From assembly GCF_020921035.1 (NCBI RefSeq), contig NC_063157.1:806001-870000 (forward strand): a stretch of 64,000 nt of DNA, read 5' to 3'. Of this stretch, positions 11,620 to 21,800 are shown piece after piece. Both the position numbers and the translations under genes were made by a program. The stretch is from Rhodamnia argentea (lineage: Eukaryota; Streptophyta; Magnoliopsida; Myrtales; Myrtaceae). How positions within the stretch are numbered: the stretch's first letter is position 1; each line of letters opens with the position of its first letter. The notes below the pieces were generated by a model. The model searched no databases. It saw nothing but the letters and a program-made list of their open reading frames with translations, and was not told the origin of the DNA.

Positions 11620-11830
11620 CAAGCTCTGGCGAAGGGCTTAGGCAACCGACAAGCCGGATTTGGTGCCAGCGGCCGTCATTGAGGTTGCACGACCCAGACA
11701 ACCCTCGTCGAGGTCGCGCGATCTTGGGAGGCCCCCTGCGGAGGTCGGAGACGGTCGCTTGGTTCGCGCTACCTCTATGGCCTCCCTCGCGCAGAGATGA
11801 TGAACAGTGATAACGAGGGCAAGACCGGAA
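11620..11830. other. GC-rich patch in AT-rich spacer
   Basis: Composition changes sharply to GC-rich with repeated CCTCGTCGAGGTCGCGCGA-type blocks. Reading frames exist on both strands but contain only low-complexity protein. It is probably the middle of a non-autonomous element whose ends I cannot define. Confidence 0.3.
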
Positions 11831-12214
11831 CTGAAAAATTGCTGATGGTAGTATTGCAAGAAAAAAGAATTATTTAACCCTAGAAATAGTCTTCCGTAAA
11901 TGCTGAAAGCGTAAAGCAGGTGGGGACATGTTCTGGACTTTCAATAAAACTATGAATCGAAAATGAGACCAAGGTGGTGCGGCAGGTGGGTGAATACAAT
12001 CCGTCTAGGAGTATTGCCTTGTGGCATTTGGGAGAGTATTGAAAAGAAAAATCTCGTATGATTTCATTGTCATCTCGGAGACCAAAATTCAAAATCGGAA
12101 ACTACATCATTCGTAGATGTTTCTGCTTAAGGAACACTCAAACAGTCTTCATCTTCATAAAACGGTTGAAAATAGTGTGACGGCGGATTATACAGGCTCA
12201 AAACATTCCTCTAT

Positions 12215-13690
12215 CTACGACGGAAGTGGAGTAAGTACAATCAAAGTCACCAACAACTGAGGCAAAACCAGAAGAGAACGACGGTGCGCTTCGACAGATG
12301 ATGACGCCCGAACTGCTCTTGTCGCGTCCCCGTCGTTTCCTTCGGACGTATGTCGCACGGTTCTTGCCGACCCGCTTCTTGCTGTGGCATCGCACAAGCC
12401 AATGCCTGAATCGTAAAAAGACTCCGAACTATCTTCAAAGCCACCGCCCGCATCGTAGCAGAGTCCTGAGTTATTGTAGAGCCTCAGTTTCCTCCTCATC
12501 CTCCAGACCGTCTCTCTCCCCAGTGGGATTGGCCCCGTCAATTGGTTGTCGTTCAGCCTCAACTCCGCGATGCTCCTCAACTTCCGAAAGCTCTCCGGTA
12601 TCGAGCCATTCAGGTGGTTCCGATCGAGGTGGAGCACGCGCAGGCTCGGCAGCCGGCCTAGTGATTCGGGGATAGGTCCATGCAGGTTCATGTTCGACAG
12701 TGCTAGAATGGTTAGAGCGTTCATACCATCGAAGGCGTCGTTTGGTATGGCTGCGGCTTCCGTCGGGTTTCCTTTCAGTATGAGCGCTTCGAGAGAAGTC
12801 ATGTCCTTGAACGACTCGGGGAATGGACCCGAAAGGCGATTGTAGCTCAAGTCCAACAAAATGAGGTCTCGGAGATGGTTAATCGACTCTGGGATCGGAC
12901 CGGTGAGACGGTTGTGGCTGAGGTCAATTTTGATCAGTGAGGGCCATGTTCCTAGGGATGATGGGATTGGACCAGTTAAGAGGTTCTGGTTCAGATCCAG
13001 GACACTCAAGGACGGGAAGCCGAAGCCCGGTATCAACCCGGTCAGTCTATTTCCGCTCAAGTCAAGCGACCTTAAACCGGTGACCCGACCCAAGGAACCC
13101 GGTATCGAACCATTGAGGTTGTTCTTGTGAAGATCAAGGACCCTCAGGCGGGTTAAGTTCCCAATTTCGCTAGGAATTGGACCCACATGCCCATTTTCTC
13201 GGAGCACCAAAGTTTGCAATGTGGAGCCAAGTCGGCCCAGGAATGCTGGGATTGGCTGGGGATTATGGCTGAAGCAACGGTAAAAGAACAAGGTCCTGAT
13301 GTGAGGGAGCTTGGTCACGGACGGCGAGACGTAAGACCGGGCCGGGTCGCAGGTCGGGAACGCCGTGTCATCCGACAGCGCCCCGAACGAGAGCGAGACG
13401 ATGTGGTACACGTCGTCCTTGTCGGGCATGCATTCTATGCCGTGCCACCGGCCGCGGCACACGTCGGCGATGTCCGCAGCCCACTCGTTCCCCGTGGCAC
13501 GCATGATGTCGTAGACGGCCTCTTGCTCCCGCGCGTCGGTCCGGGCCCCATCCTTCAGCCCGTTCTGCGGGCCGTCGACTAGGCCGGAGTCGGAGGGTAT
13601 CACGGTGAACGGCACGGCAAGAGGTACTAAGCAAGAGAGGATTGCGGCCGTGGAGACCAGATTCGGTAGAGAAATAAGATGGAGTTTCAT
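12215..13690 (-). CDS. TMM: TOO MANY MOUTHS, stomatal patterning LRR receptor-like protein
   Basis: TMM is a plasma-membrane receptor-like protein without a kinase domain. It works with ERECTA-family kinases to perceive EPF peptides and set stomatal spacing. The 491-residue product matches Arabidopsis TMM (about 496 residues) closely along its length: DGPQ, GARTDAREQEAVYDIMRATG, VCRGRWHGIECMPD, SLSFGALSDDTAFPTCDP and WRMRRKLRLYNNSGLC. An N-terminal signal peptide (LVSTAAILSCLVPLAVPF) is followed by a cysteine-bearing cap, about ten LRRs (roughly residues 150-410) and a C-terminal hydrophobic anchor (LLVLPQLLVTLIVLTPL). The gene has no intron. I chose the ATG at 13690. The frame stays open to 13828, but the extra 46 residues have no family counterpart and would lie upstream of the TATA-like box at 13775-13782. 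Confidence 0.95.
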   Translation of the reverse strand: MKLHLISLPNLVSTAAILSCLVPLAVPFTVIPSDSGLVDGPQNGLKDGARTDAREQEAVYDIMRATGNEWAADIADVCRGRWHGIECMPDKDDVYHIVSLSFGALSDDTAFPTCDPARSYVSPSVTKLPHIRTLFFYRCFSHNPQPIPAFLGRLGSTLQTLVLRENGHVGPIPSEIGNLTRLRVLDLHKNNLNGSIPGSLGRVTGLRSLDLSGNRLTGLIPGFGFPSLSVLDLNQNLLTGPIPSSLGTWPSLIKIDLSHNRLTGPIPESINHLRDLILLDLSYNRLSGPFPESFKDMTSLEALILKGNPTEAAAIPNDAFDGMNALTILALSNMNLHGPIPESLGRLPSLRVLHLDRNHLNGSIPESFRKLRSIAELRLNDNQLTGPIPLGRETVWRMRRKLRLYNNSGLCYDAGGGFEDSSESFYDSGIGLCDATARSGSARTVRHTSEGNDGDATRAVRASSSVEAHRRSLLVLPQLLVTLIVLTPLPS

Positions 13691-13774
13691 CTTTTTTGGG
13701 AAGGACTGGGGAGGAAGAAATTGGAAGCAGTGGAGGGAGTTGATCTTTAGTTGAACCGTGCGTGGGCTTTGTTT

Positions 13775-13782
13775 GTTATAAA
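13775..13782 (-). promoter_or_regulatory. TATA-like box of TMM
   Basis: Read on the minus strand, TTTATAAC lies about 85 bases upstream of the ATG at 13690. This supports that start codon over the in-frame ATG at 13828. Confidence 0.45.
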
Positions 13783-14956
13783 GGGGAATAGAGGATGAGA
13801 TCGAACGAGGTCGGGTTGGTGCAGGCATTGAAGTGAGCAGCTCTAATTATAGGGTTCACGAGAATGGAGTGGAAATGAAATTAATGCGAGGAATTCTTAA
13901 AGCATTCAATGAGTTTCACGGGACTTCTGCTCGTGCTTGGGCTTTGAGGTACTGTCTGATTGGATATTGAATCGAACGACAGGGCTTGGGGATGTCCTAA
14001 ACACAAGTCTTTAAGACAAATATTTACTCGAAAATTACACGCCAATGAGCGGAGAAATTGTCCAACCTACTGTACGGATGGCCAATGCAGACCTAGGCTT
14101 CTCAATTTTGCAAATTTTTAGTACTAAACATTTGTGAGAAATTCTTCAATTAAGTTCTTTCGGCTAATTTTCGCGGGAAAATCACAGACGTGGTGGTGTG
14201 TCGCGTGGGACGGGCCAACAATGACTAGACCGCCGCTTCAGCAATTTCCGCCAAGAAATTGACCACAATGAATTTTTGCGCAAAAAATTTAAGACTAAAT
14301 TGATATACGTACAATAATTTTATGACTGATTTGGTAATTTTTTTTCTAAATTGACAAGCACGTTTTCATCATGTCCCAATTATTATAGGTCAATGCTACT
14401 TGTATGAGACGAGTAGGAAACAATCTCGCCCAAAAAGCAAGTTTAATCAATTGCATATGCATCTCATGCACCGAAGAATGACATTTAGATGGTCAAAGAA
14501 GGTCATACCAATGAATACTCGATTGAATAAAGACCTTTTTTCTATCCCTTAAAATTTTCCGATTAATTGAAAATTGACTAAATCTGATGACATGGCTCCA
14601 ACCAGTTAAGTTTGAACGTTGCAAAAAAAAAAGGTTATATGTGGATTATCCATGTGACATATTCATATCAAATCAAAATATAATAATCAATGTCATTAAA
14701 TAGCCGCGGGCATGTTAACATATCTTTTTTTTTTCTTATCGAAATTAGATGAATAAAAGGATGGATTTCTAACATCCAAAGTGGCATATAGGAATCAATG
14801 TCCTTAAAATGACGTCAGATTTGTTGTTTGAGCGAACAATAAGAGTACATTGAACATTCACCAATAGTTTGGGGATCATATTGGATAAATTAAAAGTACA
14901 TGGACGATATTAAACATTGGAGCAAAATGTAGGAATCATTTGTGTCATTTTTATTT

Positions 14957-15525
14957 TTTTCAAGTTTATATATGCTTCAGTCATGTTTTTTTAATAATCT
15001 TCGATACCATTTATTAACTCCTCGATAGTTCGAGGCCTTTTTTTAATTTTTTTGTATATTGTGTATTTTATTGGACTCGATTGTTTCGTCTGAATTCTAA
15101 GACGTTAAATTCGAGGGTATTCAATAAGAAGAAGGGAAGAAAAATATTTTCTTTCAACTTATGGGGGTGATGGTGGGGAAAGTAGGCTCTATGTCATCTT
15201 CGGATGGCTACCGCCGGGTAGGGTACTATAATAGCGTCCCGTACCTGGGTGAATCATCGGAGCTTCGGCTCTCGCGTCGTCGACCTGTACTTTCCACAAT
15301 ATCTTGAACCAACTTATCGGTGGCATACCCCTGGTTCAAGACACTGTGTAGAGATAATTTGTATCGATTTTTTTTGTTGTTGTTGCAAGTTTATATATGC
15401 TTCAGTCATGTTTTTGAATAATCTTCAATACCATTTACTAATGTTAGGAAAGATTTTGAATTGATATTCCTCGGTAGTTTGAGGCCTTCTTTTTTAATTT
15501 TTTTTTTGTATAATGTGTGTTTTAT
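14957..15525. repeat. Pair of direct repeats about 425 bp apart
   Basis: 14957-15070 and 15383-15525 share TTTATATATGCTTCAGTCAT, AATAATCTTC, ATACCATTTA and TAGTTTGAGGCCTT-like blocks in the same order. The DNA between them has a GC-rich middle (about 15160-15330). The repeats lack TG...CA ends, so an old local duplication is more likely than an LTR pair. Confidence 0.45.
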
Positions 15526-16149
15526 CAATAATTTCTTTTCATTATGTAATAACACAAATATTTAATGTTTCTGTGGTTTCACTTAATAGTTCAAATGTCA
15601 ATTTTTTTTTTTTTGGTCGGAAACACACACCGCATGTGCACATTTGATAGTGAAAATAAAAGAACCGTCCCTTAAAGTTCCTACAAGGATTTTGAAGAGA
15701 GACAAAGAAAAAGAAATTGTTGCACGAAACGAAGTTGTTTGTCATGAAAAGTCCCGCTATATCTCCATAATCCATGATTTTATAATCCCTGTCTAAGATT
15801 AATTTAATCATTTCAACAGAAACATCGTTTACAAACATTAATGATCCGACGTGGAATATCAACATATTGATGGTGCCACTGGCTCGCGTCCATATATTAA
15901 TTTATTATGAAATACGCGTCGTTGTTGATTTTACTGTGTTATTTGAGATTTACATACAGTACTTGGATAAGATAAGCGTCTAGGAATTTTTTGGTAATTT
16001 CAACTTCATGCCATATTTCTAATGTAGCAGAGATAGATTATATAAACCTCATGCGTAAGTAACAAGATAACAAAACACAAAGTCTTTTTCAATTTGTAGT
16101 CCATTTCCTCTTCAATTTGAATTCCTTCATGTCTTATATAGTAATTCCT

Positions 16150-17740
16150 ATAATCAATTATTAATGCTAACGAGTATCTCAAATAGGACCAGCTAAACAT
16201 GCCAATTAAAGGAAGTTTTGAATCAAACCACATGCGTGCTTGCTCAGTTGCTCTCGTACCTAAGCACACTCTCTCGTGCCATACAAGTACAAGTCTCGTG
16301 TGAGTAGTGCTGTAACTTTCCTGTCGATTCGTCATGTGCAACACTCGCCACATATTTCGGGACGACCGATGCTCATTGTCAATAGAAAGCTGCTAGCGTG
16401 ATAGTCTGATAGTCTTGTGAGTTATTTCTGATTACATGATCTCCCAATCAATGAATGTTTTATGCAAAATATGTAATGATGGTGTGTGGATTTACGGTTG
16501 AAATTATACCGTCCCCGACAATACCGTCGGGAAAGCATTTCCCTTATCGGTATTCGCACGTATCATGCATTCCTTCTCGTCTCGTATAATTAACTCATGT
16601 AAAAAAGAGGTTATAAAAGGCCTTGCTAACGAGTATCTCAAAGAGATTATCTAAATATGTCATTGAAGGAAATTTTACTTTTCAAACTAATTTAAACTAT
16701 TTGACCCATTAAAAAGAAATATAAACCACATCATGCCCCCTCCTCTACCGAAAAGCACACTTTCTCATGTCAAGCAAGTCCGTATCTCTCGTGAGCAGCA
16801 TCCGATTACAAACAAGACAGAAGCGATTACTAAGGGCGCGCATGGTAACACTTACGCTTCTGAAACACCATCAGAAGCAGAAGTTGATTTTTCAACTTCT
16901 CCATCAAAAGTTGATTTCTGATAAAAAAAGACGTTTGATAAAATTTCTACTTCTGAAATTTCTACTTTTAATCAAATACCGGTGGCCGGCGACCGGCGGC
17001 CAACGGGCGGGCATTGGTCCGCGGAGTCGAAGAAGTGATTTTTGAAGCTGAGAAGTAAAAATTTTTTACTTCTCAAAGTTGGCTAAAAATCCAACCAGAA
17101 GTAGAAATCTCTTTCAAAAGTAGAAATTCATACAGGAAGTCAATATTTTTACCAAACGGATTTCGGTTTCAAAAGCACTTTTGAAGTGTTTTTACTAAAC
17201 GGATTTCAACTTCAGAAGCATTTCTGAAACGGCAATCTGCTTTTGAAGTGTTATCATGCGCGCCCTAATTTTTCCAACATTTCGTCATGTGCAGTACTTA
17301 TCACATATGCCGGAACGACCGATGCTCATTGTCGATATTCACGTATACCACGTGTTCGTTTTTCCCTCATATAATTAACCCGCATGAAAATGAGGTTACA
17401 TAATGTCATCCAAACGAATATCTCAAAGCGATTAGCTAAACTATGCCGGTAAAGAAAGTTTCACTCTACCGATCGAATTAATCACATCCGAGAATTCTCG
17501 GTCTCGTGTGAGTAGCGCCGGTCAACCAGACGAGGCATGACAAGAGCGATAAACAATTTTTCCCGTTGCTCCTTCGTCTGCAACACTTGTCGTATATGCT
17601 GACAAGACGGCGGCTCATCGGAAGTGCTCACGCGCGTCGCGCGTTCCTCCTTGTCTTACACAATGAACTTCTCTAAAAAAAGTCTTTGCAAGGAGGTCAC
17701 GCAAACGAGTAGATCAAAGTGACTAGCGTAAGAAAAACCA
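16150..17740. repeat. Decaying tandem array of about four units
   Basis: A landmark of the form AACGAGTATCTCAAA...TAGCTAAA.ATGCC recurs at about 16165, 16627, 17412 and 17704. Between landmarks recur CTCTCGTGTGAGTAG, TCGTCATGTGCA.CACT and ACGACCGATGCTCATTGTC. Removing the 432-bp MITE in unit 2 makes the unit length roughly 290-460 bp. The units differ by many substitutions and indels, so the array is old. It carries no evident coding sequence. Confidence 0.6.
16834..17265. mobile_element. Tourist-like MITE (PIF/Harbinger type)
   Basis: The terminal inverted repeats are GGGCGCGCATGGTAACACTT on the left and, read on the other strand, GGGCGCGCATGATAACACTT on the right: 19 of 20 bases match. TAA flanks both sides (16831-16833, 17266-17268), the 3-bp duplication typical of PIF/Harbinger. 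Removing the element and one TAA gives AGCGATTACTAATTTTTCC, which aligns with the sister array unit at about 17548 (AGCGATAAACAATTTTTCC). The interior has a short GC-rich core (about 16980-17030) and no coding sequence. Confidence 0.8.
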
Positions 17741-17760
17741 AGTCTGTTTAGACAAAATCA

Positions 17761-18188
17761 GGCTTAAGTACACCTCAAGTGTCATAAGTTGTGTACGATG
17801 CTCACTTTAGTGTCAAAACTTTTAAATCAATCATTTTAATGCTAAATTTTTGTAACTTCGATTACTTAAGTGCCAACTTCTTTTAAAAACGACCACTTTA
17901 GTGTCAGAGCTAACGTGGCTTGCCGAAAATTCGAAACGTGGTATTTTTTATTAATATTTGAGATGACGTGGCTCGGTAAATTTGACACTAAAGTGATCAT
18001 TTTTTAAAAATATTGACACTTCAATGATCGTTTTTAAAAAAAATTTGCACTTAAGTGATTGTTTTGAAAGTTTTGGCACTGAAATGATCGAATTTATAAA
18101 AACTTAGTACTAAAGCGATCAATTTGAAAATTTTGGCACTAAAGTGAGCGCCGTACACAACTTATGACACTTGAGGTGTACTTAAGCC
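17761..18188. mobile_element. Mutator-like MITE with perfect 10-bp target duplication
   Basis: The left end begins GGCTTAAGTACACCTCAAGT and the right end is its exact reverse complement. The match is unbroken for about 36 bases and continues imperfectly for roughly 95. GACAAAATCA stands directly outside both ends (17751-17760, 18189-18198). The interior is made of diverged short blocks (CACTTTAGTG.CA, TGATCGTTTTTAAAAA). Long inverted ends and a 10-bp duplication indicate a non-autonomous Mutator-like element. The intact duplication suggests a fairly young insertion. Confidence 0.88.
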
Positions 18189-18872
18189 GACAAAATCAAT
18201 TTAGAGCACCGCGCGTCAGCAAACACCCATGCAAAGATGGCAGCACAAACTCCCCCTTGTACGGAAAAAAGGCCAGCCTTTAAGTGGAATTATTCAGTGC
18301 TCCCGATGTTTTATTTCCAATCCGTATCAACCGTTGGATACGTGCACACGCAAGGTGTCTGAACGCTTAAAATAAAATCGACGGTGGTGGACAAAGGTCC
18401 ACGAAAACCCGTAGGCTCACCCGTACCTAATCAAAGTCGCTCCCTTCTGTTACATGGCTTGGCGCCAGGGGTCACTCTGCTCAACATTTTCCAGGAAAAT
18501 TTCTCTCCCGGGAGACTCTGCTGAACAACATTTCTCGAGAGAGCAAAAAAGTGCTGTAAAGGAACGGAAGAGGCGTACTACAGTCGAAACCCGAGAGCTG
18601 TTTCACCCGTCTTCGTCGGTCTTCAGTCGAAGCTGAGACGAGGAGTCGAAGGTTTGTTCTACAGAGGTGCGGCCATTTTTTACGACGCGTTCCTGTTCCA
18701 TTTCGTGCATGTTCTTGTCTACTCGCGTTTTTGCTCGTGGTTTTTGATCGTGCGTGTCTTAAAGAGGTAGCGAAGTGTGGAAGCTGAAGCCCTAATTTCG
18801 GTGTTGGTTTTTTTTTTTTTGGCAGTGAACGTAGCGAATTTGCGCGGTGAATCGAGTTGATCAGTGTCGAGG

Positions 18873-21800
18873 ATGTCGGCGCTGAGTAAAGAGCTGGTGC
18901 TTCTGATACTTCAACATTTAAATGAAGAAAACTACAAGGAGACAGCTCATAGGTGAGATTCTCTCCGAGAATTTCTCGACGTGTTGGGATCGTCCTGTGT
19001 CTTGCGCTTGTCTGTGTAATTGGCTCTGTTTGCTTGTTTAAACATGAGGGAAACGGAGATCTTCTCTTTATGTAATCATGGTGATGACACACTTGGGTGA
19101 TGCTGCGAGCAATTTGGACCCTGTTTGTCCGTTGTATCTCTCTTGGAGCTTGGAACTCTTTAGTTTCCTTGTTCATCTGGAATTAAGTTCCCGTGCTGGA
19201 GTTAATTCAGTTTTGACCACGAATTAGCATTGGGCCGCCGAGGGTTGTCTGCTGACTGTCATGTTTCTCTCTGTTTGGTCGATATAAGAAGCCGTGGGAA
19301 TCTTAAAGGCCGCTGACTGTTGGTTTGGCGGAAAATGAGCATTTAGAGAACTTAGGGTAGTTATTTGGGGCTCCTGTGTTCCCGTCATTGATCGAACGGC
19401 ATGACATCATGATATAGTGAAGATGCTTTGGTAAATTTGTTGTCCATTAGCATATTTTGGTTGGTTGATTATTAAGCACAATGAAAACATACTCAGAGCC
19501 AATGGTGACTTGTTTTCATTCTCCCTCTCTGGTTTTTATTTTCTGATTTGCATTGTTGTCACGTGAAGATTGGAGAAAGAATCTGGCTGCTTCTTCGATA
19601 TGGAGCATTTTGAGGATCTTATGACCAATGGGGCGTTGGATGACGTTGAGCAGTATCTTTCCGGGTTCACAAAGTCTGATGACAATAAATACTCGACGAA
19701 GATTTTCTTTGAGATTAGGAAGCACAAATATCTCGAAGCATTGGACAGGTAAACCAGAGATTCTTCGTGTGTAAGAGGTGTAATTTTCTGGGACTATGTT
19801 TTATGGCTTCTTGACTTTGTCTTTTCAGAGGCGATAATGCTGAAGCTACAGAAATCCTTCGTAACGACCTCAAAGCGTTTTCCACTGACAATGAAAAACT
19901 TTTCCAGGAAATGGCGATGCTTATGACCTTAAATAACTTTAGGTATGTTGCGTGATTTTATTGATTTGTATGCAGCTAATTACGATACATGATCCACGAT
20001 GCAAAAGCTTGCAATTTGTAAGCTGTAGGACCAAATGTGGACATCTACATAAATGGCCAAACTTATCAGCTAATCGCTGTTGGCAATTTGATGAGTGACG
20101 TGTACAGCTTCTGGAAAATGGTTTTGGAGAGTAGGAAAAAATCTACACGTTTAACAATTTTCAAAAGAGGAGCCATTTTATTGTAGACATAAAGACACAA
20201 TTGGGGGTCAAACAGAGGAAGAAAGAAGCATCTAATCTCCCTGCTTTTAAGTCCTTTTTCATACAGTTGTATGATTGCTCCTGCAAGGTAGGACAAACTC
20301 CTGTGGGAGACTATAATTTGCACCTTCAAGTTTTATGACAGTTCCGTTTTTTTCTCCTTGGAAACTAAACTGTGTTAATTTTCCCCTTGAGGTTTACACA
20401 ATTGCTTCATCTTTCCCTAGCTTCTGTCTATGAGACTTTTCAGGAAGAAATCGGCATGCCCTTCTCACTGGACTTATTCCTAGCTTCATAGTTGGGTACA
20501 TTCATAAAAACCATCGGTTTGGTCCTGAAGACATGTTTCTTAAAGTTGCAAAGCGTGTTTCGCTGTAAAAATACTTCAATTTGCAGCAAAAGGTCAGGTA
20601 AAACAAAGCTAAGGAAAATGGTAGAGTTTGGCCTCTGTTGAAAGAAGGCTGCCAAAGGGACATCTTGGACTAGTGGAACCTGGGAGGCTTTTACTTGCAT
20701 GTGAGAACCTTATGGTGGAAACACCCTCCTGGGTTTACATGTAATCTAATGTGTCCTTGTTTCCACCTAGCTTCGCAGCTGTGAAACCCAACCATCCTCT
20801 TCAGTTTTACATGCCAATCTTGTATAGTATTTTAATGAATTGGCATATTAAAACCCTTTAGTCACCTTTAGAAGTGCAACTTTGGTGCCAAAGCGAATGG
20901 TTTTGACAAGCATGCATTTCTTGAAGCTGGGAACGTGTCACTTACAGAAATCCTCAGGAGGTCTCAATTTTTGGGAGGTAGAAGGTTAGGGCAACATAAA
21001 GTAGTTGCACAAACCTCAAGGGGGGCAGACTTAAGTTTCCACTTGCCTGTCATTACAGCTTGAGAATTTACAAGAAAAGGGATGACAACCAGATAAAGTA
21101 TATCAGCTAGGTACTTGTTTTGGCCCTTTTTGGTTGATCCTCCTTCATTTCTTTCTTTGGGACAATTTCAGGGAGATTGAGCAGTTATCAAACTACGTAG
21201 ACTCTAAGAGTTCGAGGGCCATAATGCTAACTGAAACCAAAAGGTTGGTTGAGGCAAATCCACTCTTTCGTGATAAGCTTCAGTTTCCTTGCTCAAAAAA
21301 CTCGAGGCTGAGGGCACTTATGGATCAGAGGTAAATCAATCAACAGTTATGTAATAAAGGTTTTCCAAGTCACAGCTTTTCTTTAATCTTGTTCATCCTG
21401 CATAGCTTTACTGTGTTGCATTCAAAATGCAGTCTGAATTGGCAGCACCACATGTGCAAGAATCCCAAGCCTGACCCTGAGATAAAGACTCTCTTTGTCG
21501 ATCATACTTGTGAGACATCAAATGGAGCTCCTGCTCCACCTCCTGTAATGAATCCTTTGTTGAGTTGCACTCCCAAAACTGGTGGATTCTCAGTGGTAGA
21601 ATCTCTTCCTGTAATTAAGAAGTGTGTGTTTGAAAGGTCTTTGCTTTTAGCTTTCCACATTTACCATTGCTTTGACATTTGGAATTTGGCTTTTATGTAA
21701 GATGGAACACTTTAGATCTTTAAAGTAACATTATGTAGAAAATATTTTTCTTGGTCCGTCAAAAAGGAATATAACATCTTTTCATTCCATGGGAAACCCA

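Larger units (their letters stand above)
6420..12200. other. Gene-free spacer between the kinase and TMM
   Basis: AT-rich DNA with no frame that looks like a protein. It holds MITE-like elements at 7771-7977, 8333-8823 and 9890-9972, a possible LTR fossil at 7017-7127, a stretch rich in GACAC motifs at 9238-9690, and a GC-rich patch at 11620-11830. I see nothing I can name in 10000-11400. Confidence 0.6.
13830..18400. other. Gene-free spacer between TMM and the TOPLESS-related gene
   Basis: No convincing protein frame on either strand. Contents: a direct repeat (about 14957-15070 and 15383-15525), a decaying tandem array (about 16150-17740) with a MITE inside it, and a Mutator-like MITE at 17761-18188. 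TMM and the TOPLESS-related gene are divergent, so both promoters lie within this spacer. Confidence 0.6.

Noticed and set aside
12298-13582. Several frames antisense to TMM
   Set aside because: Shadows of the GC-rich LRR coding sequence; their products are arginine and serine rich and lack features.
13691-13828. N-terminal extension of the TMM frame (46 extra residues)
   Set aside because: It has no counterpart in TMM proteins, and the TATA-like box at 13775-13782 lies inside it, so transcription should start downstream of that ATG.
16834-17265. hAT assignment for the GGGCGCGCATG element
   Set aside because: No 8-bp duplication is present; TAA on both sides and the sister empty site favour PIF/Harbinger.
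18481-19176. 231-residue minus-strand frame over the 5' end of the TOPLESS-related gene
   Set aside because: It crosses the leader, exon 1 and intron 1 of a well-supported gene and is Ser/Thr/Arg rich without a domain.
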